NCBI GenBank assembly: GCA_016711705.1 | Contig: JADJSK010000006.1 | Coordinates: forward strand, 62,001-126,000 | Source: Candidatus Brachybacter algidus | Lineage (GTDB): Bacteria > Bacteroidota > Bacteroidia > Chitinophagales > Saprospiraceae | Length of the DNA stretch: 64,000 nt | Reading direction: 5' to 3' | Part shown: piece after piece, positions 16,958 to 25,665 of the stretch | How positions within the stretch are numbered: position 1 is the stretch's first letter | Layout: each line of letters opens with the position of its first letter | Program-made: the position numbers and the translations under genes | Notes under the pieces: generated by a model | The model's database searches: none | Told to the model about the DNA's origin: nothing | The model's input: the letters and a program-made list of their open reading frames with translations, nothing else

Positions 16958-17771
16958 TTGTTAATTATTAGGTGTTTATTGTTAATTGTTAGGTGTTAAT
17001 TATTAATTATTATTCTGTACATCACTTCAGTTTTTAACCTCATTAATTTTTTATTCTTAATGTTTAATTATAGTTTCGGAGTTGCTCATTTCATTGATAA
17101 TTTATGATTTAAATAAATAACTCAAGTTTCGGCAGTTAAGAAACAAAGGTAGATGGGTGATGTTAGATGTTAGATGGAGCTTAGTCAATTGATTCATATT
17201 TTTTCTTTAATAAGTTTAGTAGAAAAAATATCCATGTGATTGATGGAAAGCCATCTAAAATCTACCTTCTAACATCTAACATTTTATTATAATTTAAATT
17301 TTTTCTTCAAAAAGGAAAATTTGACTACCGAAACTTGAGTAAATAAGTTTTTGCTAATAAAATTATTTAAAACACTGTCCGTCTATGGTTAAATTTGTAT
17401 CTTGAATTAAATTCATTTGCTGTACTCAATAATCGAAGTCTAATTCTAACTTCTAACTTCTAATTTCTAACTTCTGACTTCTAACTTCTATCATTGATTG
17501 AGTAATATCAATACTTCTGGAGTTTATTTTTAACGCAGAAACTTAGATTATTCGAGAAATGAATTTTTAATATTAATTGGATTGAAGAGCGTCGGAAAGA
17601 AATTTTTACTAAACTTAGAAATAGATATTTGTACAGGCGGATATTTGTTTTCTCTATTTGTAATGTTAATTGGTTATTCCAAATTACACAAAAGTTACAT
17701 TTCAATAATTAAGTTTTCTCTTTTATTAAATCTACCTGATAAGGTCAAATAAATCATATGTTTTAAAAATA
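16958..17771. other. Intergenic region with low-complexity repeats and a MITE-like element
   Basis: No supported gene. It holds TTAATTATTAGGTGT-type tandem sequence (about 16960-17010), the element at 17120-17340 (listed separately), and TTCTAACTTC heptamer repeats (about 17440-17490). From 17500 to 17770 I see AT-rich DNA with nothing else recognisable. Confidence 0.5.
17120..17340. mobile_element. MITE-like element with terminal inverted repeats
   Basis: A 221-bp segment begins ACTCAAGTTTCGGCAGT and ends with the inverse, ACTACCGAAACTTGAGT; 16 of 17 bases match. It is flanked by the direct repeat AAATA (17115-17119 and 17341-17345), consistent with a target-site duplication. The interior contains GTTAGATG-type repeats that are also roughly inverted. 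It encodes no protein. An inverted partial copy of its left end lies at about 11441-11503. An origin as a non-autonomous element is inferred. Confidence 0.6.
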
Positions 17772-17819
17772 AACGTAAATATACGTTGATCACGCAACGT
17801 TATAACTTATGTTTACGTT
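17772..17819 (+). promoter_or_regulatory. Promoter overlapped by nested inverted repeats, upstream of the TonB-like gene
   Basis: Outer arms AACGTAAA (17772-17779) and TTTACGTT (17812-17819) enclose inner arms ACGTT (17783-17787) and AACGT (17796-17800). A -33 TTG (17786-17788) and a -7-like TATGTTTA (17808-17815), 19 bases apart, sit inside. The ATG is at 17839. The nested symmetry over a promoter suggests an operator (inference). Confidence 0.45.
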
Positions 17820-17838
17820 ATGATAAAAATACATTATC

Positions 17839-18669
17839 ATGACAAGCGAACAAATTTTAAAATCAGACATGTTGGACATCCTTTTTGATGGTCGTAACAA
17901 AGCTTATGGAGCATATGAATTAAGAAGAAAATATGACAATGATCTTGGCCATGCGCTTTTGGTAGGTGTCCTGATCACGGTTTCATTTTTTGGCTATTCC
18001 TACTACAATGACATTTTTGGAACAAAAGAAATTCCGCCTACGGAAATTATTTATGATGTATCTGGTGGGTTTAAGATCTTGCCAGAACAAATTATTCCCG
18101 AGGTGATTAAGGCAAAACCTGCTGCACAAAATGCTTCCAAGACAATTTCTTTCACTGCACCAATAATTTCAACAAAACCAATACATGAAACACCAATTGC
18201 TTCTGCTGCAGAATTGGAACATGACAATCCCGGTGTTATTTCACAAGAGGGTATAGAATCCGGTCCGGTGAGTATAGATCCTACCTTAGGCGTGGAATCG
18301 GGGTTAAATGGTGATGTTGTGCCAAATATACCGGATGAAAAAGAGGACAATGTGGTTAGAAATTATGTGGAACAAATGCCGGAATTTCCAGGCGGATTAT
18401 CTGCACTAATGTTATGGTTATCGAAGCATCTGGAATATCCTAAAGAAGCAGTTAGAAATGGTCTTGAGGGAAAGGTAATCACCCAATTTACTGTTGAAAA
18501 AAATGGATCTGTGACCAATGTAAAAGTAATCAGAGATGGTGTAGGTGGCGGCGCTGGTGACGAAGCTGCTCGAGTCGTGGGAATAATGCCGGGATGGAAA
18601 GCAGGGGTGCAAAACAATAGACCGGTAAGGGTATTGTACACATTGCCGATCGCGTTTTCATTAAAATAA
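17839..18669 (+). CDS. TonB-like energy transducer
   Basis: A 276-residue inner-membrane anchored protein with a periplasmic TonB C-terminal domain. Such proteins pass proton-motive energy from ExbB/ExbD to TonB-dependent outer-membrane transporters. The N-terminus has the Bacteroidota hallmark DILFDGRNKAYGAYELRR, then one membrane helix (ALLVGVLITVSFFGYSYY, about 38-55). A Pro/Glu/Thr/Ser-rich periplasmic linker follows (about 75-180). The C-terminal domain is FPGGLSALMLWLSKHLEYPKEA...GKVITQFTVEKNGSVTNVKV...WKAGVQNNRPVRVLYTLP. No exbBD gene is nearby. Its promoter region carries nested inverted repeats. Housekeeping TonB and a specialised paralogue cannot be told apart here. Confidence 0.9.
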   Translation: MTSEQILKSDMLDILFDGRNKAYGAYELRRKYDNDLGHALLVGVLITVSFFGYSYYNDIFGTKEIPPTEIIYDVSGGFKILPEQIIPEVIKAKPAAQNASKTISFTAPIISTKPIHETPIASAAELEHDNPGVISQEGIESGPVSIDPTLGVESGLNGDVVPNIPDEKEDNVVRNYVEQMPEFPGGLSALMLWLSKHLEYPKEAVRNGLEGKVITQFTVEKNGSVTNVKVIRDGVGGGAGDEAARVVGIMPGWKAGVQNNRPVRVLYTLPIAFSLK

Positions 18670-18693
18670 GATCCTTTAATTTCCGAGGGGAAT

Positions 18694-18727
18694 ACTGTAG
18701 GGACAGGTCGCGACCTGTCCCTACAGT
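18694..18727. repeat. Perfect 34-bp GC-rich palindrome
   Basis: A perfect inverted repeat with no loop is centred at 18710/18711; each arm reads ACTGTAGGGACAGGTCG. It lies 25 bases after the TonB-like gene. It lacks a T run, so it looks more like a REP-type element than a terminator, although it could stop transcription. Confidence 0.7.
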
Positions 18728-18826
18728 TTTCACCTAGAAAAATTAACGCTAAACAAAATATCACAAATCTTCAGATTATTTAACAATACATTTCAGTTTT
18801 GTCAACTTAAAATGCGTGGTTTTTGC

Positions 18827-18834
18827 TACTTTTG
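18827..18834 (+). promoter_or_regulatory. Bacteroidota -7 box for the TPR/BamA-like/nadK cluster
   Basis: TACTTTTG matches TAnnTTTG, 16 bases before the ATG at 18850. The nearest upstream TTG (18799-18801) is slightly further away than usual. Confidence 0.5.
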
Positions 18835-18849
18835 CAAAAAAAATAACAC

Positions 18850-19449
18850 ATGTTTACCATCAATATATATCTAAGAATAGCAGGCATTGTAGCTAGTATT
18901 ATAATTGGAGTAGTCCTAACCATGCTTTATGGCTTCTGGTATGCATTTCCTTTATATCTTATAGCAGTAGTATTACTCGCAGGGTACCTGTTGGTTGGAA
19001 CTGTTCAGTCTGCAAGTCAACTTATGCAGATTCAAGATATGGAAGGGGCAAAGAAAAGACTCAATATGACGATATTCCCAAAGTTACTTTTTGGTCCGGG
19101 AAGATCTGCATATTATATGCTTAAAGGCTCATTGGCCATGCAGGGCAAGGATTACAATGAAGCAAAGGAGTTGTTCAAAGAAAGCGAAAACTCTAAATAT
19201 ACCACAGACAATGAAAAAGCCATGATCTATCTACAGCAGGCCAATCTCGCTGCTGTTAAGCAAAATTATAAGGAAGCTGCAATGTTTGTCAAAAAGACAG
19301 ATGATCTTAAGATCACTGAGCCGATGATTAGAGATCAGGTGAAACAATTTAAACAAGCCATCGGCAAAACTGGTCAAATGAATATGCAGAACAGAATTGC
19401 AGCAGCTAACAGGGGAGGATCAAAACAAGGCAGACCTAGGATGCGCTAA
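18850..19449 (+). CDS. Membrane protein with C-terminal TPR-like repeats
   Basis: A 199-residue protein with two N-terminal membrane helices (IAGIVASIIIGVVLTMLYGFW, about 9-29; YLIAVVLLAGYLLVGTV, about 36-52). A soluble region of TPR-like helices follows: YYMLKGSLAMQGKDYNEAKELFKE, then KAMIYLQQANLAAVKQNYKEAAMFVKK. The tail is basic (NRGGSKQGRPRMR). TPR regions mediate protein contacts; the partner is unknown. It starts a cluster with the BamA-like barrel and NAD kinase (11-base and overlapping spacings), so it may act at the envelope. No enzymatic motif is seen. Confidence 0.7.
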   Translation: MFTINIYLRIAGIVASIIIGVVLTMLYGFWYAFPLYLIAVVLLAGYLLVGTVQSASQLMQIQDMEGAKKRLNMTIFPKLLFGPGRSAYYMLKGSLAMQGKDYNEAKELFKESENSKYTTDNEKAMIYLQQANLAAVKQNYKEAAMFVKKTDDLKITEPMIRDQVKQFKQAIGKTGQMNMQNRIAAANRGGSKQGRPRMR

Positions 19450-19460
19450 GACAGGATCTG

Positions 19461-20900
19461 ATGCATAAAAAAAATTGGCTGTTTCCTACTTTTTTCAACT
19501 TCATAGCTTTAAATCGACTTTTAGTATTAGTATTGATAATACTTACATCCACTGTTTGTCTTGCCCAGCAGATAGCAGTAGATACGATTAGTTTTGTAGG
19601 GTTAAAAAGAACAAGACCCTATCTATTATCAAGGGAACTTACCTTCCAGCAAGGTGATACCATTCTTCTTAAAGACATTCAGGATATATTCGCTATCAAT
19701 GAAAAAAGGCTTCAAAATACTGGTCTCTTTGTCGAAGTAAGAATGAATGTCTTAGCCTTGGATATGCAAGAAAAAAAAGCTCATATCCAAATCAATCTCA
19801 AAGAGGCTCTATTCATTTATCCCGCACCATTACTGGAATTCCTGGACAATGATTTTAACAAATGGTGGCGCAACTATGACCGTTCGCTGAAGACACTGAG
19901 TTATGGTCTTTATCTCAAACACATTAATCTCACCGGCAATGGAGATGAGATGACCTTATATGGACAGGCGGGATTTACCAGAAAAATTTCATTGGATTAC
20001 GACTTTCCATTCGCCAATAAATCCAATACGCTTGGCTTTGGATTCACTACTTTCTATTCTGCAAATAAGGAGATTGCTTATAAAACAAAAGACAATTATC
20101 TCCAATTCGAAAGAGATCTTGAAAAAGATCAGCTCAGGAGAACAAAGGTGGGTGTCAGGGCCGTATATCGACCTAAATTGGTCATAAGGCATCACATATT
20201 GCTTAATTATTATAGTTTCAAAGGTTCAGATTCTTTGACTCAATTCTACAATAAAGATTATTTTAATGGCCAGAGCAAACTAAAATTCCTCGAATTGGAA
20301 TATGCCGCCGTATTTGATACAAGAGACATCGTGCCATATGCCATGAAAGGTGATCATATTATTGCTTATGTAAATAAGACCGGATTCAGTAAGAATAATG
20401 ACATCAAGGTGTTTTACGCCGGATTATTAGCATACCATTATACATCGATTTCTAGTAGGTGGAGTTTGGAGAATATCGGTGGTGGAAGATTTAATTTTGA
20501 TCGCGGGAAGGTGCCTTACTATTTCAATAAGGCGCTTGGATATGATGATCTGTATCTGAGGGGCTACGAGTATTATGTGGTAGATGGTCAGGATTATGCA
20601 TTTGTGAAAAATAGTATTAGATTTATGTTCTTTGACAAGAAATTTGAATGGGGGAAAGCCATGTTTTTACAGGCATACCGCACGATGCCGGTCAAGGCTT
20701 TTCTCACAGCAAATGTCGATGCAGGATATGTCAGTGACCGTTTCTATTCAATAGAAAATTCATTATCTAACAGCGCTTTAATTGGGTATGGTTTGGGACT
20801 CGATTTAGTATTTTATTATAATAAATTACTAAGATTTGAAGTGACGAGGAACCATATAGGACAAACAGGATTTTATGTACATTTTGATGCAGGATTATGA
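19461..20900 (+). CDS. BamA/TamA-family outer membrane protein
   Basis: A 479-residue outer-membrane beta-barrel of the Omp85 superfamily. An N-terminal membrane segment or signal peptide (LLVLVLIILTSTVCLAQQ) precedes one POTRA-like domain (AVDTISFVGLKRTRPYLLSRELTFQQGDTI...NEKRLQNTGLFVEVRM, about 37-115). The rest alternates beta strands typical of the surface-antigen barrel: NLTGNGDEMTLYGQAGFTRKISLDYDFPF, GGRFNFDRGKVPYYFNKALG, YLRGYEYYVVDGQDY, and a C-terminal strand ending FYVHFDAGL. It is shorter than full BamA (one POTRA instead of five), so it is more likely an accessory assembly or secretion protein. Its last codons overlap the start of nadK by 4 bases. Confidence 0.82.
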   Translation: MHKKNWLFPTFFNFIALNRLLVLVLIILTSTVCLAQQIAVDTISFVGLKRTRPYLLSRELTFQQGDTILLKDIQDIFAINEKRLQNTGLFVEVRMNVLALDMQEKKAHIQINLKEALFIYPAPLLEFLDNDFNKWWRNYDRSLKTLSYGLYLKHINLTGNGDEMTLYGQAGFTRKISLDYDFPFANKSNTLGFGFTTFYSANKEIAYKTKDNYLQFERDLEKDQLRRTKVGVRAVYRPKLVIRHHILLNYYSFKGSDSLTQFYNKDYFNGQSKLKFLELEYAAVFDTRDIVPYAMKGDHIIAYVNKTGFSKNNDIKVFYAGLLAYHYTSISSRWSLENIGGGRFNFDRGKVPYYFNKALGYDDLYLRGYEYYVVDGQDYAFVKNSIRFMFFDKKFEWGKAMFLQAYRTMPVKAFLTANVDAGYVSDRFYSIENSLSNSALIGYGLGLDLVFYYNKLLRFEVTRNHIGQTGFYVHFDAGL

Positions 20901-21790
20901 TACACATTATTGTTTTTGCTAAGTCAATAGATGCGGAACAAGCAGTATTCGTTAAGGAATTAATTGATAAATGTTCTGCTACATCTGTGAAATTGAGCTT
21001 TTTTGATAAGATGTACTCGGAGACATCAAAATGGTTATCAATTCCTGAGGATATAAAATGTCTGCCTGTGACAGACTTTGGCAATGGTGTTGGAATAGAT
21101 TTTCTATTTTCATTAGGAGGAGATGGAACTTTGCTAGAGGCATCTATGATCATTGCAGATAGTGGAATTCCTATCGTCGGCATCAATATGGGCAGACTAG
21201 GATTTTTGGCGAGTATAGAAAAAAAGTTAATTGCTCAGACGATTGACAAGTTGATCAATGGGGAATACACCTTGGAAAAGCGCGCGCTGTTGCACTTTAC
21301 GTCCAACGAAAGCCAATTTTCAGCATTTCCGTATGCATTGAATGATATGACTCTTATAAAAAGGGATCATTCATCTATGGTGGTAATTCATACAGTTGTA
21401 AATGGAGAATTTCTCAATTCATATTGGGCTGATGGAGTCATTTTGTCAACGCCAACAGGTTCCACCGGTTATAATTTGAGTTGCGGAGGCCCAATACTTA
21501 TACCTACAGCCGAGAATTTTATTATTACTCCAATAGCACCGCACAACCTAAGCGTAAGACCTTTAGTGGTACCTGATTCTTCTATACTGGAATTTACTAT
21601 AGAAGGGCGTGGAGAGAATTTTTTATGCACACTTGACTCAAGGCACGAGGTGATATCGCAAAGCACCAAAATTAAAGTAAGGAAGGCACCATTTGCAATA
21701 AATCTTGTAAAATTGCCCAAGATCACTTTCATGAAAACCATGCGCGATAAACTACAATGGGGTCGGGATACACGAAATTATAAAAAGTAA
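20897..21790 (+). CDS. nadK: NAD kinase
   Basis: Phosphorylates NAD to NADP using ATP or polyphosphate, in the cytosol. The diagnostic GGDGT motif is present (SLGGDGTLLEASMII, near residue 74), followed by GIPIVGINMGRLGFLAS. The catalytic domain then has ALNDMTLIKRD, DGVILSTPTGSTGYNLSCGGPIL, and the ITPIAPHNLSVRPLVVPD segment. The C-terminus closes with ENFLCTLDSRHEVI. The length of 297 residues is normal. It overlaps the end of the BamA-like gene (ATGA-type overlap), so both are made from one message. A hairpin follows about 30 bases after the stop. Confidence 0.95.
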   Translation: MIHIIVFAKSIDAEQAVFVKELIDKCSATSVKLSFFDKMYSETSKWLSIPEDIKCLPVTDFGNGVGIDFLFSLGGDGTLLEASMIIADSGIPIVGINMGRLGFLASIEKKLIAQTIDKLINGEYTLEKRALLHFTSNESQFSAFPYALNDMTLIKRDHSSMVVIHTVVNGEFLNSYWADGVILSTPTGSTGYNLSCGGPILIPTAENFIITPIAPHNLSVRPLVVPDSSILEFTIEGRGENFLCTLDSRHEVISQSTKIKVRKAPFAINLVKLPKITFMKTMRDKLQWGRDTRNYKK

Positions 21791-21813
21791 AAGAAGGAAA
21801 GATTAATTGCAAT

Positions 21814-21845
21814 AAAAAAGCCGCAAAAAACACTATTCTGCGGCT
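21814..21845 (-). terminator. Hairpin with terminator form on the minus strand
   Basis: AGCCGCA (21819-21825) pairs with TGCGGCT (21839-21845). The T run is on the minus-strand side (AAAAAA at 21814-21819 on the plus strand). It therefore has the shape of a minus-strand terminator, although it sits after a plus-strand gene; it may also end nadK transcripts weakly. Confidence 0.5.
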
Positions 21846-22038
21846 ATACTTACACTTACACTTACAATTAATCAAAGATTGACAACCTCTAAATAAAATT
21901 TAAAATGTGTGCCGAGGTTGGTCGATATAATAGAAATAATTTCTAAATCTAAGCCAAAGATAATATGAATACTTTTTGAATTATTGTAGATAATTAGCCA
22001 CAAAAATTCAAAGTTATAAAACCGAAAATAAATTTTTA

Positions 22039-22494
22039 ATGTTTGTGTTAACTAAATTCTTCAACAAATGTGTTTGGCTGACTGCGATAATATTCTATAG
22101 TATTAGTGCAACGACTTATGGACAGTTATCTTCTTATAATATAATCAACTACAAAACTAAAGATGGATTACCACAGAATAGTGTAAAATGTATCCAATTT
22201 GATAAGGCTGGTTACTGTTGGATCGGCACGGAGAAGGGAATCGTTCGTTTTGATAGAAAAAATTTCAAAGTATATGATAATAAAAATATCGAGGGGTCAA
22301 TATCAGAAAGAATTGCCTACTCAGCTCAAGATGCTGAAGGAAATGTTTATTTTCTAAACGACAAAGAACAGAATTTCAAAATTAAATTACCTTCAAATGG
22401 CCAAGCACCTTATCCAAAACTACTACATTCTTCAGAAATTTGGGGGCCATCGAAAGGCGGAAGTTCTTTAAACTCAACTCGTTTGAATAACTAA
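22039..22494 (+). pseudogene. Truncated Reg_prop two-component sensor remnant
   Basis: The first 151 residues of what should be a very large hybrid sensor. A signal peptide (WLTAIIFYSISATTYGQ) is followed by the start of a ligand-binding beta-propeller: YNIINYKTKDGLPQNSVKCIQFDKAGYCWIGTEKGIVRFDRKNF, a classic first Reg_prop blade, then AQDAEGNVYFLND. Intact members continue for most of a thousand residues with more blades, a Y_Y_Y domain and a kinase. Here the frame runs into unrelated sequence after about 22440 and stops at 22494. No further blades are seen in any frame downstream, so this is a real truncation rather than a single-base error. A complete two-component pair lies just beyond on the other strand. 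Confidence 0.7.
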
Positions 22495-22898
22495 TTTATA
22501 AATATATGGATACGAATAAATTATACGAAACACAAATATTAATAACACCAAAATTTTACCATATAATACCGAGCTGAAAATCGTTTAGGTCCATGAAGCT
22601 TCGGGGCCTATCACGAAATTCCATTCGGTATTAGGTGCCTTTTTTGACAGTTTCCTCCCTTCAGTTGGAATGACAAAGCTTTTGCTTAAAGGGGGATAAA
22701 ATGGGGTGACTGAGCCGGCCCATTTAACTCCAAATCCCACCGATTTGGCGGCTTTACGAGCGAAATGAGGAATCTTAATTCACTGAGTCTTTTGTTTTTC
22801 CCTTTGAACAATTTGTTAAGCACACCTAAATAAATATTGTCAAAAAGATTGTCAACTATATATTACCTGCAAACAAGGTACTTTATGTCAATAGGTGT
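22495..22898. other. Intergenic region without recognisable gene
   Basis: About 400 bases between the truncated sensor and the response regulator. I see no frame, hairpin terminator or repeat that I can support. The part around 22600-22780 is more GC-rich than its surroundings and may be debris of the event that truncated the sensor. Confidence 0.3.
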
Positions 22899-23537
22899 CT
22901 ATTTCAGGATTTCATATTCCAATGCTATACGGACAAGCCCAGCTGTATTTTTTGCTCCCAACTTGATCATAATATTCCGTCGATGAGTCTCTACTGTACC
23001 GAAACTAATAAATAATTGAGTAGAGATCTCATGGGTTGTTTTTTCATCAATAATCATCTCAAGTATTTGTTGTTCACGACGGGAAAGTTTTGGAAATGGG
23101 CTTTCAGATATTTTGACATCTTTATGATTGGGGTGGAATATTAGAGTGGTGACTTCGTTGCTGATAAAGGTGCGGCCATTCATGACTGAATTGATGGCTT
23201 CGATGATCTCATCTCTGCCAGAGTTTTTATGTAGGTAACCATCTGCCCCGTTTTTCAGCATAAGTTTGATCAGACTACCTTCGTTGATCATGGACAGACC
23301 AATGATCTTAATATCAGGATGAGATTTTTTGATAATTTTGCATGCTTCAATACCATTCATATGGGGCATATTAATATCCATTAGAATTACATCAACAGAA
23401 TTATTACTTAAATACTCAATACAATCTTGAGCTGATTTAAATAGATTAACGACGTTTATATTAGTTTGACTATCCAATAATAAATTGAGTCCTTCCAATA
23501 CCATTTGATGGTCATCCACTATGATCAGATCAGGCAT
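22899..23537 (-). CDS. NarL/LuxR-type response regulator
   Basis: A 212-residue cytosolic two-component regulator. The receiver domain (1-120) has the acidic pocket D8/D9 (LIIVDDHQ), the phospho-acceptor D54 in VILMDINMP, and the conserved lysine in GYLHKNSG. The output domain (about 145-210) is a LuxR-type helix-turn-helix: LSRREQQILEMIIDEKTTHEISTQLFISFGTVETHRRNIMIKLGAKN. It starts 6 bases downstream of the histidine kinase that precedes it on the minus strand, so the two form a cognate pair. Its targets are unknown; the divergent T9SS/collagen-like genes at 25.7 kb are the nearest candidates (inference). Confidence 0.93.
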   Translation of the reverse strand: MPDLIIVDDHQMVLEGLNLLLDSQTNINVVNLFKSAQDCIEYLSNNSVDVILMDINMPHMNGIEACKIIKKSHPDIKIIGLSMINEGSLIKLMLKNGADGYLHKNSGRDEIIEAINSVMNGRTFISNEVTTLIFHPNHKDVKISESPFPKLSRREQQILEMIIDEKTTHEISTQLFISFGTVETHRRNIMIKLGAKNTAGLVRIALEYEILK

Positions 23538-23543
23538 GATTAT

Positions 23544-25628
23544 TTAATTAATTGGTATTTCAATATTTACTGTTGTGCCATGATTTGGTGAGGAGTCATA
23601 GTTTATTTTTCCCGAGAGGTAATTAATTCTTGAATCAATGTTTTTAAGTCCCATCCCCTTTTTCGAGAGTATATTATTTATGTCAAAGCCCTGCCCATCG
23701 TCTTCAACTGTAATATGAAGATTATTTTCATGTTCCAATAATTGTATGAATAACTTATTTGCCTTCGCATGTTTTACGGCATTATTGGTAGTCTCTTGAA
23801 TAATCCTGTATATCATGCTGGCTTTTTCGGCAGATAGATGATCAAGTTTTTGACCATGAATATCAATTTCGCATTCTAAACCTCGTGTGGAAATACTGTT
23901 TTTTAGATCTTCAAGAGCACCTCTCAATCCACTTATCTTGATAGAATGTGGCACCATGTCATGTGCAATACGCCGGACTTCTATACAAGCCTCATCAATT
24001 AATTTGTTAGTTTTTTCATACAAATTGATGTTTTTAATATTGTCTATTTCCTTTTCAATAGTATTAAAATGTGCCTTGACAGTAGTTAATAAGCCGCCTA
24101 ATCCATCATGAAGATCCTGGGCTATTCTTAGCCGCTCAACTTCTTGTCCTTCTAACATAGAATTAAGAGATAATAATTTATTATTTTGCTCTAATTCTTT
24201 AATTTTTTGTAATTGCAATTCTTTTTCTTTTAGATGCATATTGCGGGTAAATTTATTTCTAATTCTAATTGCTATTATTGCTAAAAAGGCCAGTGATAGT
24301 AATGCTGTAATGATTATTATTGAAGTCTTTAATTTATCAGTTTTATCCTTAATTTCTGCCTGCTGAATTAAGATATTTTTTTCCTTTTCCTGAGTATTGT
24401 ACTTTACTTCGAATTCTGCTATGTTCTTTTTTTCAATTGCTGCATAAGAAGAATCCTGAAGTGTTATATATTTTTGTATATTCTCATATGCTTTAGCTGG
24501 CTCGTTAATCTTTTTGTAAAGTTGGAACAATCCCATTCGTGCTGCCTTAAAAGACTCAATATTACCACCAGACCTGGCACCTGAGGAATTAAGTATTTTA
24601 TTATACTGAGTAATAGCGTCATCATACCTGCCTAGAGAATCATATTTATCGGCCAGAATGTTTCTGGTTAAGTCCGGAGGATCAAATGGATTATCAGATT
24701 TTTCTAAAAGCCTGATTTTCTCTTCCAAAATCTTCAATCCCTCTTCTTTGTTCTCAAACATTTCAACCAACCCCATGTGTTGAGGATCAAGTGGCCCCTT
24801 TCCTTGTTTTTTGAATATTAAAAATTCATTTAACCATTTATCAAATTCCTTTGCGGTACCCCTGTCCTTTTTAGCAATTAAAATACTATGAAGGACGAAA
24901 CCTTTATTCATCCTATTTTCTGAATTTTTTAAATCTTCGTAACTTTTGAATAGATATATATCCGCGTTTTTATAATCTTTTAATGAGAGGTAAGCAAGGT
25001 ATTTATTATAATAAGCTGACCATACTTTTTCCTTATCATTTTTCCATACTTTTTCCGCCTTATCTGCATATATGATGGCACTATCCTGGTCGTTCAAATC
25101 GCGATAAACATTGCTCAGTTGATTGTTGAACTGCGCAATAGCGTCACCATTTAATTTAAGTTTAACGGCGATTTCTTTACCATGTAATACCTGATTTTTC
25201 GCCTTTACGAGCTCACGGGCTCTATATGAAAAAACTGAAAGTGTGAGATATGCTTTCGCTTTAATCTCAGTTGCCGGTGGGGAGGCTAAATATTCATATA
25301 CTAACTTCAAACAACCGTCATCTTGTTTACAATAAGCAATTATTTTTTTTAATATTTCATTTGAAGTTTGAATATCCTGAGCCGCACGAAATGAAACGTT
25401 CAAACTATCTATCTGAGCTGACGAAATAGTACAGTTTAATAGAAAAACAAATAGGATCAAATATTTGAATCTATTCACAGAATGAATTTTATGTAAAAAT
25501 AGAGATAAAATACGCCGTTTAATAATGCTTTCAGAAAAATGTATGAAATCATAGATATTGATTTTATTCAGCTGTTGATTAGATGATTTCATTGATTTTT
25601 TAAGATTAAATGATTTATGTACTGTCAT
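23544..25628 (-). CDS. TPR-containing sensor histidine kinase (HisKA_3 type)
   Basis: A 694-residue membrane sensor kinase. A hydrophobic signal or anchor (FKYLILFVFLLNCTISSAQ, about 53-71) precedes a periplasmic TPR region (about 75-410) with repeats such as AIIYADKAEKVWKND and YDDAITQYNKILNS. A membrane helix (IIIITALLSLAFLAIIAI) and coiled coil follow. The dimerisation domain carries the phospho-histidine in ERLRIAQDLHDGLGGLLTT (about residue 505). The C-terminal HATPase domain has TTNNAVKHAKANKLFI (N box), VEDDGQGFD and KGMGLKNIDSRI (G boxes). The true start may be further in than 25628, because about 50 residues precede the signal. It pairs with the regulator 6 bases downstream. Confidence 0.9.
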   Translation of the reverse strand: MTVHKSFNLKKSMKSSNQQLNKINIYDFIHFSESIIKRRILSLFLHKIHSVNRFKYLILFVFLLNCTISSAQIDSLNVSFRAAQDIQTSNEILKKIIAYCKQDDGCLKLVYEYLASPPATEIKAKAYLTLSVFSYRARELVKAKNQVLHGKEIAVKLKLNGDAIAQFNNQLSNVYRDLNDQDSAIIYADKAEKVWKNDKEKVWSAYYNKYLAYLSLKDYKNADIYLFKSYEDLKNSENRMNKGFVLHSILIAKKDRGTAKEFDKWLNEFLIFKKQGKGPLDPQHMGLVEMFENKEEGLKILEEKIRLLEKSDNPFDPPDLTRNILADKYDSLGRYDDAITQYNKILNSSGARSGGNIESFKAARMGLFQLYKKINEPAKAYENIQKYITLQDSSYAAIEKKNIAEFEVKYNTQEKEKNILIQQAEIKDKTDKLKTSIIIITALLSLAFLAIIAIRIRNKFTRNMHLKEKELQLQKIKELEQNNKLLSLNSMLEGQEVERLRIAQDLHDGLGGLLTTVKAHFNTIEKEIDNIKNINLYEKTNKLIDEACIEVRRIAHDMVPHSIKISGLRGALEDLKNSISTRGLECEIDIHGQKLDHLSAEKASMIYRIIQETTNNAVKHAKANKLFIQLLEHENNLHITVEDDGQGFDINNILSKKGMGLKNIDSRINYLSGKINYDSSPNHGTTVNIEIPIN

Positions 25629-25665
25629 CTATTTCATTATCATCAATTTTGAAAAAATTATCATT

